NCBI GenBank assembly: GCA_948567375.1
Contig: OX419758.1
Span: 50,411,001 to 50,475,000 of the forward strand
Length of the DNA stretch: 64,000 nt
Origin: Lunularia cruciata
Lineage: Eukaryota > Streptophyta > Marchantiopsida > Lunulariales > Lunulariaceae
Direction of reading: 5' to 3'
In this document: one piece after another, positions 43,264 through 55,854 of the stretch
Position numbering within the stretch: the stretch's first letter is position 1
Layout of the letters: each line of letters begins with the position of its first letter
Notes under the pieces: generated by a model
The model's input: the letters and a program-made list of their open reading frames with translations, nothing else
What the model was told of the DNA's origin: nothing
The model's database searches: none
Position numbers and translations under genes: made by a program

Positions 43264-46200
43264 TAGAGAGGTATACCTCTCGCTTTCGGTTGCATTGCTG
43301 CTCTAGACTTCATTATTTTTTACTGGTGAACTCTTACATCAAGCTTTCTAACCCACGCCCACGTTGGCCTTGCTGCTCTCGATTTCAAGTTCATTATTGT
43401 CCATTGGCAGCACGGTATTCTCAATTTCTTGCACTTATGCCTTTGCTGCAGGTTATTTTTTTGCACTTATACTTTTGCTGCAGGTTATTTTCGATGCATT
43501 TTACATTAAAGCTTTCATACTACACTAGCACTGTAATTCAAGTACATGTTTATCGAATATGTGCACTTGTGCACTTCATGAGTTCTGGATAACCCGCTCC
43601 CAGAACGGCTTCTGCTCTCATTTACCTATATATATGATCTCCATTTCCAGTGTTGCTATTCATTTCGATTTGCTTATATCATACTCATATCATATGATTT
43701 GCATATCATACATATCATTCGCACTTCTAATGGAATCATGATTCCTCGTTCGTTGAACGGCGTCTATTCTCATTTCCCAAAATACTTCTAGGATTGGATC
43801 AGACATTGCAAAGTACAGGTCAACGCAAACCTTGGACTTTCACAATTGTCGTTTTCATAAGCTACTCAATGTTTGTAACTAATAAGCAATGACCATTCGC
43901 TTCAATGCTGTTTGATAATTTCCGCTGTGATGCAGGGAATATATCCAGTGCCACCAGAATTTTTGGAAAAGCAGCTGAGGTCCGTTCTTTCAGACATGGG
44001 GGCCGACGTGGTAAGAGTTCAGCTGCAGCTCTATTGCGAACATTAGAGTGCATTATTGAAAATGAACCCGATCATCTGGAACGTGGACTAAGTATGGACT
44101 AAAGGTGTACCAATAGTCAAACTTGTCGGCTAATTGCTATAAATTGCAATGGAAGAGGGTCAAAGAGCTCCTTTATTCATTTGATTGTCAAGGTTTGCCC
44201 TAAAGTGCTGCCTACGTATTTTCCATTACAGGTGAAAACAGGCATGTTACCATCAGCAAAATGTATAGAGATAATCTGCTCTGTGCTGGACTCCTATCCA
44301 GTCCGAGGTATATCTCTCCTAGGCTTGTAGAGATATCTTTTAGTTAACTATCATGTCTAGTTCAGTTTCGTTTTCTTGTCTCGGTGATTATTAACTACTG
44401 TCAGTTTCAACTGGAAAACACCCTAGATAGTTTATTAGGTCTGCGAACCATGAAGTGTCAACTGAGTTGGGATTGAATTCTTGCCTTTTCTCGTTCGATA
44501 TCTTTGTTGAGTAGTACCCGAAGTGACAGGTAGTGGCTCTTGATCTCCTTTCGGGCTGTCTGGTCTTCATGTTCATTGTGTACGCTGTTTTGGTAGGGCA
44601 GCAGTGGTTGTCGATCCAGTTATGGTGGCAACAAGTGGTCATGAGCTGGCAGGCTCGGGAATTCTAGATGCGCTTGGGTATAGTTTCCAACTCCCAGTAT
44701 GTCAATAATGAAATTTCAACCAGCTTCGTAAAAAAATTTTGTAGAACTTGTTCATCTAGCCTTAGTTCGAACTTATTCACTTATAGATGCGATACTTCCT
44801 TGATAAGAGATGAATATCAGAATGTGCTGCATCTTAAACACAGCTGTCGTAGCTCGGAGCAGAAGCTGTATCTGAACCATCTTTTCTCAAGCTTGTTCTA
44901 ACTGGTTTCTATATATAGATGGGAACATCCATCAGTCAGAGGAGTATGTATAACACGCTGCATGCTCTCTGTGTGGCTTTTTGTTTGTAGGAAGAAACTT
45001 CTCCCTAGAGCAGATGTAGTGACACCGAACCTGCCAGAAGCATCAATTCTACTCGGAGGAGCTTCAGTTGGTACGCTTGAGGAGATGCGGAAAGCTGCTG
45101 CTGCAATCCATGAAATGGGGCCACGGTATTACAGAATTCTGCTTCTTACCAACTGCAGCAACTTCCAAAAAATAACCAAGGGTGCATTCACTGTGGTCTA
45201 TCTCATTCTATTTCATCCATGCTCTAAGTTTCCGCAGTGAAGAGGAGGTGAATAGGTGTGAACTATACTTACCTGTCACCTTTCAGGTACGTGTTGATCA
45301 AAGGTGGTCATTTATCAGGCTCTGATGATATAGTCGACGTCCTTTATGACGGTAATCAAGTTCTCTCTACCTTTTATTGATGATCTACCTTAGAGTGCTA
45401 TATCTACCTTCGTACATTTTGAATGGAAGAGAGTGTCTGTGAATTGGAGTTGCTTTGTCTCGAGAGTCCGAGCACACAAGTCGTGTGTGTTTCAGGACTC
45501 GTAGGTAATGGAATCATGATTTTTGTATGTCTCAGGGTGTGACTGGCATGAGTTTCATGGCTCTAGAGTGGAGTCCTGCAATACGCACGGAACTGGATGC
45601 AGTCTTGCTTCAGCAATTGCAGCCGAGCTTGCCAAGGGAGCAAACATGAAACAAGCAGTGCAGGTATGTTCTGTAGGGACTACTCTAAGAACAGAAGCAG
45701 CAATTTCAAATTGATTTGTGAAGCTGCCTTAATCCTATTGACTAGGAATGCGATCCTCTTTGTAAGAATGTAGCTCCTTGATCGTGGCTAGAGTGGCTAG
45801 TGGCTAGAGAGGACCTCTGCAAGCTGCTCGACATAGCGAGTGGGCAGGAAAATGCAGCTTTATGAAGTTTTGGGAACTGGCGCAGATTAAGGTAGAGAAT
45901 GTCCGACTCTTTCTTAGCCACAGAAGCTCAAGGCCAAATAATCCGGATATTTTCATAGCTGATCTTGTGTGCTACATATTTCTGAGTTTGCAGACAGCGA
46001 AGAATTACGTGGCAGAAACCCTTCAAAGAAGCGCAAAACTCACTATAGGCGGTGGTCCGCAAGGTCCACTTAACCACCTCCACCGACTGAACCACTGGGA
46101 GAATCTAGGTGTGCCGCACTTTAAGCCAGACAATCTTTTGCTTTACGCTGTGACTGATTCGTCCATGAATAAACAGTGGGGGCGTTCCACTTCAGAAGCT

Positions 46201-47471
46201 GTGCAGGCAGCGATTGAGGGCGGAGCAACAATCATACAAATACGGTAATAAGATTCAGATTTGCTCCTTACTCTCCCTTTCCTGTTGGTCATATTCAAGC
46301 GATATCATCTCTTCCGCGACCACTGATGTCCTTGTTGTCTGCACAGAGAAAAGGACGCTGAATCTGGAGAATTTCTTCAGGTAAAGCCTTGGACCAAATG
46401 TACACGCTACCCTTTTTGAAGTTGCATGTCATTTGCTTACATTACCTGCCTAGTCTAGGTTTATTAATCTGCATTTTTGCCGACATTTGCTAAGTATAGA
46501 CTTCCGTTCTGAATCATCCGGGGCAATCTACCCGAATACGAATCATGTGTAAAAGAGATGCCGCTGTTAACTTTTTGACTGCAAAGCCTGACCGTGACTA
46601 ACATACTGTGGATCACCACAAAATGGCTGGATGGGCCCAGGAACTTTAAGGCATGGTGGGCAACGCCAAGCTCACCAGTCAAAACGACTGCCAAATTAAC
46701 TCCTTACTACCCCGAGTCAGTGTCTGTGTAGTCCGGGGCTTCCTCCCCCCGTTTGAGCCTTTGGTTAACCGTACTCTTGTCGTAGAGCATTCATCCAATA
46801 TGAAGCAATGAACTTTGCTATGTTTTCCCTCCGTTAGCTGGTCAAAACATCGTGAAGGTTAGTGGTGGAGCTGTTTTATGAGAGTTCCATGTCCTTGTGC
46901 TGGGCTGTTCATACCTCAATTTGTTCTTGATAACACATTTCGTTTTTGCTCTTTCCAGGAAGCGGAAGCATCACTGAAAATTGCGCGCAAGTATGGGATA
47001 CCCCTGTTGATCAACGACCGAATCGACATTGCTCTAGCTTGTGATGCAGATGGAGTCCATTTAGGCCAGTCAGATTTGCCCATTAGTAGGGCAAGAGCCA
47101 TTCTTGGCCCGAGGAAAATAATAGGAGTTTCCTGTAAAACTCCCGAGCAAGCGCAACGAGCTTGGGAGGAAGGTGCAGATTACCTAGGATCTGGAGGTGT
47201 CTATCCTACTAACACTAAACAAAACAACAAAACCATTGGTGTAGAAGGGCTCAGAAAAGTATGTGAGGGAAGTTCACTCCCTGTGGTGGCCATAGGTGGT
47301 ATTAAAGATCATAACATTAAGGAGGTGATGGCTTCCCCAAGGCCTCGTCAACTTCGTGGTGTTGCCGTAGTTTCAGGTTTGTTCAACCAACCTGATGTTA
47401 CCGTAGCTACTCAGAATCTCCGAGCAATTCTGGCTGAGGCCTTAGACGAGTCCTACTCGCGAGCTGTCTAG
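41484..47471 (+). CDS. TH1: TH1: bifunctional HMP(-P) kinase / thiamine-phosphate synthase, 11 coding exons
   Basis: This fused ThiD-ThiE enzyme of plant thiamine synthesis phosphorylates HMP/HMP-P to HMP-PP and condenses it with HET-P to thiamine phosphate, normally in plastids. The coding exons I infer are 41484-41537, 41805-42044, 43936-44010, 44232-44307, 44602-44677, 44991-45125, 45287-45351, 45536-45663, 45994-46244, 46347-46380 and 46959-47471. All introns are GT..AG, phases are compatible, and the total is 1647 nt (548 residues; Arabidopsis TH1 is about 520). The ATG has an in-frame TAA upstream (41430-41432). Residues 1-45 are basic, Ser-containing and poor in acids, like a transit peptide. 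The kinase part has [14 protein letters not shown] (58-71), [12 protein letters not shown] and NTHGTGC with the active-site Cys at about 262. The synthase part has [47 protein letters not shown] and VVAIGG. No lesion is seen. An alternative internal start at 41850 would skip the transit peptide. Confidence 0.95.
42131..42850 (+). repeat. Duplicated segment in TH1 intron 2
   Basis: About 215 bp at 42131-42345 recurs at 42641-42855, offset 510 bp, in direct orientation. Shared blocks are GGCACTCATGAG, TTTCGAGCAGAAACTCG, GAGGGGTACTGACA, TCAGCTACTTCGGCAC and GGTTTA(C/T)TATG. Both copies keep a small hairpin (TCGAG..CTCGA with a 6-nt loop). The TA microsatellite lies between them. The copies are clearly diverged. 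The origin could be a short mobile element or a local duplication. Confidence 0.78.
42469..42554. repeat. (TA)43 microsatellite in TH1 intron 2
   Basis: It is an uninterrupted run of 86 bases of alternating T and A. The reading frames that cross it (Ile-Tyr repeats) are artefacts. Confidence 0.98.
43232..43270. repeat. Compound (TA)n(GA)n microsatellite in TH1 intron 2
   Basis: About ten TA units are followed by GA units with one interruption. It lies 0.7 kb downstream of the longer TA run. Confidence 0.95.
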
Positions 47472-49900
47472 CATCCGAATTGTTCTATAGAGCCCGTTCT
47501 CCACTAGCTGTGCCCCATCTCGTCTCAAGTAAAGCTGAACGTAAAGCTTCTTCCAAGGTAGACTTGCTCTCGCACGATATGTTAGACAACATTTTTGTTC
47601 TGGGGAGTGTGATTGCGACCCAGTCGATGAGAGTAAGCATGAGAGGAGAGGTCAGATAACTTCTATCACCTGTGACAACCACGCAGTTAGAAATGCGTAG
47701 TACATAAACTTCTCAAACCATCAGTGTGTCCCAGCACTTTCATGATGGTAGAAGCTTTAGTAAACCGATCTAGACGGGCACACCTATTACGATGTAACAT
47801 TCTGTAGCAGATTGCATCCTAATTTGGAACAGACGGTTGTCTGTTGGCATGGGGTGTATAATCAAGTCAATTCGTTATTTGTATGTTTTGTTCGCTCTTA
47901 TAATGGCTTGTACGACTGTGAGGCCGCCGGATGTGAGGCGTAGGCTTCTTCTACTCAGGGCTCGATGGCAGCATCTGAGCTGATCAAGAACACCGTACTC
48001 GTGACTTGTCCCGCCAGTTGTCAAACCATGACATCAGAACTGACAGTTATTTTGTAAGCAATTTTGTAAGGCCAAGTGGCAACATCCTTTTCGCTCCTTT
48101 TGGCCCGGGCTTTATGGCAGCTCCCCCCACCCCCCCCACCCCAACAACAGCCTACGTATCGGATGGCCGCGGGGGATAAGCAGGATACGCATGGCACGAC
48201 AGTGCCAAATCCTCTTGGACCTTGACGGTCCAGAGCTGATGTCACCGTGTGAATGTAATAAATGGTTCGAATCACTAGGAATTGATATCTGTTCTACTTG
48301 AATTGTTCTATAGCACTCCAATTTATTGATCGTTGAATGTTGAACGACACGGAACTTGTTCGCTTGGTAATCTCCGCCCCCGGATACGACTAAAATTTCA
48401 TATCCTTCTCATGAGTTGAATTCTAGCTTGACCAGATGGGTAGTGTGAAAGGAGCCCCGGCATGCAACGACGTCTTCCTGTTGTGTCCTTAAGTTTTCTG
48501 TTTGAGACCCAGCGAATACGCATACGTATGAAAGACTGCTGTTCCTGCAGTGTGAATGGATCGCATTTGTGTAGGAGTCCGTATGTTTAAGAACATAGAG
48601 GTTTCGCATCTGTGCCTACTGGTTGAGTGAAGATTTTGCAGTGTTTGTTGCCAAGTAACGATGCTGTGCCACCGACTGAATCGAACGTTGAGCAATGGAA
48701 AACAACCTGTAAAGAATACACTTAAGTAGGTGCCAATCAACCCAGGTTCCAATCATACTGCACAACGATCCTGTACTTCCTGACACATTCAAAAGGTGAG
48801 TCAATGAGCACAATTGGTAAAAGGAGAAGTCCTTCCAGGAATCTGAATCCATGATAAGGAACCATGCTGTACTACTGACAGAACCCTTGGTTGAGAGTCA
48901 ATGTGAACCATCGGCACACGAAATGTCGTCAAAACAAAACTTGAGTCAATGCAAAACATCAGACATCGTACACATCAAAACGAGTTGAGGTTTACTGAGG
49001 GACTGTTGACTAAGCTGTAGAAAGATTATGTACCACTGCCAGAATCAGAAGGCGAGTCAATGAACACATTTTGGCAAACAAATAACAGAATCAAACGAGT
49101 GCGGATTCTCCAGGTTCGTCCACGAGTATTATCAACAAAGCTCCAAGCAAACCAACAGAAGGAATAGATAACACATCAAAGCAATTGGCGATTTTTCAAA
49201 GTCCGTCCCTGCATGCTATGGATAGATGATCTAGATATCAAAAATAATAGTCAACAGTGCTGATTTTTTCGCACGTGCAATGATGTCATGTTAACTGTTA
49301 TTACACCATACTCTCGAGTCCATGTCAAGTCCATGTCCACTGCACCCCAGTTTCCTGTGAGCGAGCATTTTCATATCAATGACTCAATCTATACTGTAGA
49401 CTCCTAAGCACTCACAAGATCGCTAAACCCCTATAGTATAGGTACGAGAAATCTTCCCTACTGCACACCTAAGGATGAAGGATGAAGGATGTATGCTTAC
49501 GAAGGAAGTCCTCTCATATCTTTCGTGTCTACCAGAGATAAACCATGTTCCGATTAAGGTCACTCAGGAATGATGGTAGCGCTCCTGATAAAAACACCGT
49601 TTCCTCGTAGTCAGGCTTTACACAAATCATATATCTTCCATTTGTGGGATATATCTCATTTCGTCTTTCCAAATAAATAAATAATTGCAGGCTGCCCTTG
49701 CTTTGCATTATCTGTAGATGAAATAAACATCTTCTTTAGGTGTTCGCTGCTCTCGGTTACGTGTTCTCTGCTCTCAGTATTTAGATAATCGAAATGTCAT
49801 TTACCATTAGGTTCTTAATCCACATCTGAACAATGCATCACTTTATTGGTGCATGTACATTTGTTTTCCTTGACTCTAGATATTTAAGGATTGTCCAATC
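47472..49900. other. TH1 3' flank and unassigned gene-island DNA
   Basis: This DNA has normal CG content like TH1. An AATAAA at 48257-48262 could serve as a poly(A) signal, but nearer, weaker plant signals are possible. Overlapping minus-strand frames at 48489-48852 (87 and 78 codons) show no recognisable domain. Repeated phrases of the type GAGTCAATGnnCAC occur between 48790 and 49070. No second gene can be supported. Confidence 0.5.
48122..48143 (-). other. G-quadruplex-prone run downstream of TH1
   Basis: The plus strand has C6-A-C8-A-C4. The minus strand is therefore G4-T-G8-T-G6, able to form a G-quadruplex with single-base loops. It lies about 650 bp after the TH1 stop codon. Confidence 0.8.
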
Positions 49901-50459
49901 GCGCTTCCGGCCTTCTGATTCATTGACTATCTCATGGCTCTTTTGAAGTTGAAATTGAAGTTAAAGTTGAAGCAACCAACCAACCTCTTCCGAAAATATT
50001 CAAATCATGATGAAAATGTGAAAAGTCCAAAAAAGTGATATTACTTTTACTTTAAATATATTCTTTTCAAATAATTACCTAAAGTTGTAAAATCAAATAT
50101 TATAAATTATCCGTTAGATTTGCACGTTTGCTAATGTGTACAATTTCGAGCTTCTCCGTGGTTTTAACGTGTAAGATCTAGCTAACTGGGGGACAAAAGG
50201 TAAAATCTGGTGGAATCAGTAGTTATCTTTCATATATCTATACTTTGAAGTTTAGCCAAGGCCCACGTAACCAAAACATTTGGTAGTTGATTCGTCGACC
50301 AGCACTAATTCTTTGATGGTTGGGTTGGACTGCACTTGTGTTACACCAAATGCAATCAGAGGAATTCTAAAACTAGATAGGTTTTTTCTCATTTTTGACT
50401 TTAAGATGACTTCAACTATCTTGGTTACCGGACAAGGATGACCATTATGTCTCTTTGGA

Positions 50460-50700
50460 ATTTTTGTATATTTTCATTATATTTTGATGGTATCCGTCAA
50501 GGAAGCAGTACCAGATTCCTTGCAGAGGAAAAGGTCGGTGTTGGCTATCTTCAGCCATACTCACATTCTACTATTTCTAAGGTGAGTACCAATCTATTGA
50601 TAATGCTATGAGACCTTGGGTTTTCACATATGAATAACACGAATAGAAACACCCATTATTACTATGGTCCTGACCCTCCACTTAACAGATATATCTTTTA
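50460..50700 (+). repeat. Dispersed repeat J, copy 1
   Basis: It contains the phrase CTTGGGTTTTCACATATGAA followed by AGAAACACCCATTA. Related copies lie near 51780-51960 and 60480-60700. The phrase lies at a similar distance after an ATTTTC..TTTT-rich stretch. A remnant LTR or SINE-like element is possible. Confidence 0.5.
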
Positions 50701-51344
50701 TATCTTTAGTGGTTTCTAGCACGCGATTCAACATAAGGGGGTTTCAGAAATAGTTGTGATGGATGTCTACGGGATAATAATAAACTTCATGAATATGGTT
50801 AGTGAACTCTGTAAGGAGATGAGGTGCTAATAAATGAATGCCTCGGTAAATGTTTGTACGGTATCTCACATGCAATTTGCATTCATTTATAAAAATCAAG
50901 CACTATATTATGGATGTTTAGGATTGCAATAGTGAAATAAATGATTGCAAAAAGAGATGATGTGGCTTCTTGAGAGTGTTGCAATGGTTTTCTTGGTGTG
51001 TGTTTTTTAGAGTGGGATTTATGAAATTTCTTGGCAGATCCAAAATGCAGCTCTCAACCATTTGAATTCAAATTCACCATCTGTAAATGCAAATGCTCCT
51101 GTCAATAAACTAAACCGGTGTGTTTTGTAGTTTTGCATTGGTGTGGTGGTTCATTTCCATAGATTAGTGTGGCAAGGGATATAGCATGACTTATGGAAAA
51201 CTATTTGCATTGTCTTACGGTAACCAAGAAATTAATTCAAGTTTGAGGAATTTTATTCCAAAGAGCAACAAAAATTTAGCAAAAATAAATCAAGAACCTA
51301 ATTGTAATGCAGACTCACATTTGGATGCAAAATCAATGGGCGAT

Positions 51345-51500
51345 ATTGAGCGGCTACCAGCGGCTACCAGCGGCAACGAGCAGCTATGGGTAGCTACATG
51401 TGGCTACGAGCAATGACAACCGGACTAACAATGGCAACAAGCGGCTTTGGGCACCAAGAGCGACTATGGCGGTGACAAGCAACAATGAGTAGCAATGGGC
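51345..51500 (+). repeat. Degenerate short tandem repeat around GCGGCTACCA
   Basis: GAGCGGCTACCAGCGGCTAC begins a run of degenerate 10-12-bp units (CAGCGGCAAC, GAGCAGCTAT, GGTAGCTACA, GTGGCTACGA, AAGCGGCTTT and others). It is GC-richer than its surroundings. The short frame at 51186-51416 that crosses it is probably not a gene. Confidence 0.7.
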
Positions 51501-51769
51501 AAAATCCCACTTAATCCTAAATTAACATATTACTAAATTAACACATTACACTGTGCGGCAATCTGCACGGACCACAGTCACCCTAAACCAGGCATTTTAT
51601 CAACTCTAATACGTAATTCATGTGTTATGGTGTGACAACAGAAAACTCCATATCCCTTATTTTCTACAAACCACCACTTATGGAGTTTGCTAATAATAAG
51701 GAACTTGGCCGGAACTGCGTAGTAGTGTGACTCTTTTCTCCTCCGCCCATACCCCATACCAATTTGGTC

Positions 51770-51960
51770 AACACTTTGTAATAATCTATATGAAAATATA
51801 TGGAACTTCGGAAAACTATTTCTGAAGTCCCCTCTTCTTTTATAGATAGTGAATGTCAGTCACTTACATCGCTCTCAGATCTTGTGTTTTCACATATGAG
51901 CAACAGCAACAAAAATACCCATAATAGCTAGGGTTTCATTCGCCATTTACCACTTACTTA
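51770..51960 (+). repeat. Dispersed repeat J, copy 2
   Basis: CTTGTGTTTTCACATATGAG, then CAACAGCAACAAAAATACCCATAATA, matches copy 1 with substitutions and a small insertion. Between this and copy 1, and between 52000 and 53890, I recognise no gene. Confidence 0.5.
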
Positions 51961-53891
51961 TCGATATACTGTTGGAATACCTCTACAACACAATTCAATT
52001 GTAAACTACTTTCTTTTTATTCTTCCGCCTAACTGCTATATTGCATTTTCCCCTTCTGTGGCTTCGTGACGGTTTTCCTTTTTCTTTTTTCTTTGCTTTT
52101 TGGTACTACTGACCCTCGCGCTCTTATATCCTTTTACACTTGTTTGTGCCTCCTTTTACTCCCCCTTTCTTCATAAACTTCCGTTTACCATGCTATCAGA
52201 TTATATCTGATTCTACAGTCAGAGAAAGAAGAAAACCCAATATACCACACCAATTCATTGGCACCGTATGAATAGATAACGTAAGATTCTTTTACATGCT
52301 TACACCGGCATCCCATGTAAACGCTGGTATTTAGTTGCTGTAGTGAAATATGTATAATTCATTCACTTCGTCAAGACAACTCCGGTCCCCAAAGTTATCT
52401 TCGGTCCCATACCATGTGTCTACGGTGCATCTGTAGAAGTGAGTAAAAGGCGAACGCGGTAGGAAAAACGAAGGATGGGAAGACCCCATCAAGCCCATCT
52501 GTAGAAGCAGATATGACTGAAAGGTGAGGGAATTCAATAGCTGGGATTTCCGTATCAGGGTCCGTTTCCCCAACGGCATCTTGTATGAAACGACCATTGG
52601 CCTGAAGTCCCTTTTGAAATTATGGTGCCGTTTTGACAGGCGAGGTAGAGCAGTAGGCTACGTATAGCTGGCCGGATAATCTTTCGAGCCAGCGATACAT
52701 AGATATTCATGGTGATTACATAAGGCGTTACTGCATCGGCGAACAAAGTGCCTCCAGGATAGATGTCTGTTGCGTTTTCGCTATCGTGTGCAGTTCAATG
52801 CAGAAAAGTTGTTGCGTTTTCAAGCAGCACAAGCTGTTGCTATTTCTCTATGTACAGTATGTGATCCTATTTCTGTTGGATGGGTATGGACGGTTCAGAG
52901 GGGTCAATAGAAACTAAGAGAATCTGAAAGTGAATTATAGATCTAAGGCTTAGGCATGGACCTACGCGCAGAAATTCAAGGCATATCTCAAGGTACCTGG
53001 CAAATCTGAGTACAGTATCTGGAAATTTAGAATCCTTTCTCCTCTTACGTTCTAGAGCTAAATATTTGAAATCCATATTCATATCCATAGCTGCTCTTCT
53101 TTACTTCGTTAGGTCGATCACGACCGAGCGCAGTGACGAAGTGCAAAGAAGGGTGCAACTCATCACATAAAGCTCAACATAGGAGTGAATCTCGCGAAAG
53201 GATGATCAACATATCCACTTCTGTTTTCATTCGATCAACCTGCAGTAGTTAGTTGATTCCAATCATCCGAATCTGAATTCTCTGTTTCTGGGATTCTGTG
53301 CTCAGGTCAGCTTTTGAACTTTTGATTACAAGAAGCCCTTCCGGAAAAAGGGATCGTCTCATGATATATGGGAAACGACAATAAGCCTCATGATTGTTAC
53401 TTGGGATTTCCTCAGGGAGTGGACTGGAAAAAGCAAGACAAAGAACAAGTAGCTGCTAGCATGATGAATTTCATCTAAAGAAAGGGGATGACAACGAGTA
53501 AAAGCCCATCTTGATGTCCACTGACGATGTGAAGAAGAAAGTGGAGGAAAAGCAAAAGTCTGAGGAAGGTTAGAAAATGATCAAAATGTATTAAAAACTC
53601 CACCATCTCGAGACAAATGGCACTTGGTATCCAGTTACCTTTGAGTTTAGGGACTCTAATTTTATTATTATTGTGTCCTTCAAATCTAAAAATTCATCTT
53701 CACGCAAAAGACTGTTGCCTGACTTATTGGTAGAGTAATTTTTGATGTTTTATGAACCTTAAGTTGCCCACAAACTAGATAAAACATTAGCATAAGCAGT
53801 AGATTTCCGAAATCCTTGTAGCCTGAAGGAGAGGAGTAAAGTTGCTAGGATTCTCCTTCAGGATCTGCCTTCGTCTAGAACCTGTAACCAG

Positions 53892-54100
53892 ATTCCTTTG
53901 ACAAAATTCCATCATAAACCGGAGACCTTAAAATATCTTCGGACATCATCATATAGTGTATTTTGCAAATTCACGGGGTGTATAGAACGACTACATTCCT
54001 TTGACAAAATTCCATCATAAACCGGAGACCTCAAAATATCTTCGGACATCATCATCATATAGTGTATTTTGCAGTTTCACGGGGCGTATAGATCGACTTC
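53892..54100 (+). repeat. Tandem duplication, period 103 bp, two copies
   Basis: ATTCCTTTGACAAAATTCC begins at 53892 and again at 53995. The copies are nearly identical apart from a three-base ATC insertion and a few substitutions. CG dinucleotides are preserved, so the duplication is recent. Confidence 0.92.
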
Positions 54101-55850
54101 AGTTTAGGACCCCGCCTGGCCATAAAGGAGATATCTACTAGAAGGTAGTTTAGTATTACTTTCACACATAAGACTTTGAATAGAAGAAATTTTTATTTTT
54201 ATTGAATAGAAGATTTGATGGACTAACTACATTTGAGTGTATAACAACAAATTTGGTACATAGACAGACTTATCTGTGGATCTCAAGCACAAGGTAAGCG
54301 TTGCGGATTCGTCATATGCCCTAGGCCCTTGCCTAGGCTCACATTTCATGTGTTTTGTATTGTGTTTCCAGCCTTTTGACTCTTTGGGTCTTTCAGGCTT
54401 TATATTTCATTGTTCATTGTTCATTGTTCTATTCATGGGAGAGCGGGCACTTGTACTTTTTAGGTAGTTTGGTTCTCTTGTGTCTCTATTTTTCTCCCAT
54501 TTTGTTTTACTTTGTAGTTGTTGATAGTGCAGTCTTGGAGACATATGTGACCAAGTTGGATAATGTATTGTTTTCTTTCCATGTGCTATTGTGTTAGATG
54601 AGAGACTGCATATCTCTACAAGCATGAATGGCTTTCTATCCTTTGCCTCCTTACTTTCTGATTGGACTAGAGGTTTGCAGTCTTCCTTGATGGATCTATA
54701 GTTTCAATATGTATTGTACTCTCTCTTAGTTGATTCATACATTTCTTGTGCTACTAGGGTATGTCCTTGCCCTAGTTGTGGTAAGGGTGCAAGCTCTTGG
54801 ATCCTATCTCAAGAGAAGTATTCTGACTCACACTAGCTACTTTCTCTAAATCAATGAGGTTTTGCCTAGGTTTGCATCTTCATTACTCACTTGTGAGTGT
54901 TGTTCTACACTAGATGTAACAAGGGTCCATATGACATAATGTCTTTTTGGAGGACAGAGGATAGTTATACACTATACCATCATGGATATAGTGTTTTCCA
55001 TAGCACAAGAGGATGTACATAGCACTTGGAGGGAATGTTGGTATGCTTTGCACACAACACAAGGTAGTGAAGACTTATATTTGGTCAAGATGATAAGATG
55101 TCATGGTTATAGACCCTACATGTGATGTAGTTTTGGAGGGAATGATTACTCATTTTCTTATATGGGCTACAAGCAAAGCAGCACAAGTAAGGGGTGCTGG
55201 CAAAGTCACATCTTTGTTCCTTTAGCCTTGGAGTTATATGGAGCTATAGATATTATGTTTGACATATTTCTTAAGGAATGTGTGAGAACATAGCTTATTA
55301 GACATCACCGTATCACTCTCACTTTCCTACTTCATAGCATATTTTAAATAATGTATGTCCATTGCTCTACATAGTGCACTTGTTGGTGCAATCCATAGGA
55401 GAACACTCATACATGATAATACTTCTTAGGATGCTTCGGTAATGTATAGAGCATACTACTTGCATAACTTGATACCTTACTTAAAATAAGATATATTTTT
55501 CACACAGATACTATTGGGGTTTAGCACATTTTACCCTAGGGAATAGATAAACCCACCTCATAATTTTTGCAAATCTACCTCACCAAACAATACCAACCAA
55601 TTTGACAAAATTAGATCTAACAAGTAAGGAACAATAACAAGTAATGGGAGGGAGTCTAGGGGGCCTTGCCTCTCAGCTGGAGTCTTGCTACCAAGTCAAT
55701 GAGTGGAGGTCAAGGGAATCCCTCCCCTCTTGGGACCTTTGGTGCGCTGCCCCGGAAGAAACAATTTTATCAAAGAATTTTATGTTTCCTTGATATTACT
55801 ACTTTAAATTGAAATAGTTGTTTGTTTTAGTTTGACTCCAACATTCATTC
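54101..55850. other. No gene recognised
   Basis: This stretch holds T-rich low-complexity sequence (54276-54600) with short overlapping frames, then CpG-poor sequence. A phrase CAGCTGGAGTCTTGCT at 55673-55688 resembles CAGCTGGGGTCTTGCT at 57955-57970 on the other side of the MULE relic. Confidence 0.45.
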
Positions 55851-55854
55851 TATG

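Noticed and set aside
44597-44600. Splice acceptor at 44595-44596 for TH1 exon 5
   Set aside because: It breaks the frame. The next AG at 44600-44601 gives the conserved VVVDPVMV frame with the preceding phase-1 exon.
45862-46248. Start of a separate gene at 45862
   Set aside because: The frame reads through a TH1 intron into exon 9. The acceptor at 45992-45993 and the thiamine-synthase text show that it belongs to TH1.
48489-48852. Possible minus-strand gene next to TH1
   Set aside because: Three overlapping frames in different phases, no domain and no convincing splice structure. It is left as unassigned.
54276-54597. Hydrophobic frames suggestive of small membrane proteins
   Set aside because: T-rich DNA gives Phe/Leu-rich frames by chance. 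Two overlap in different frames, and no start context or homologue is recognisable.
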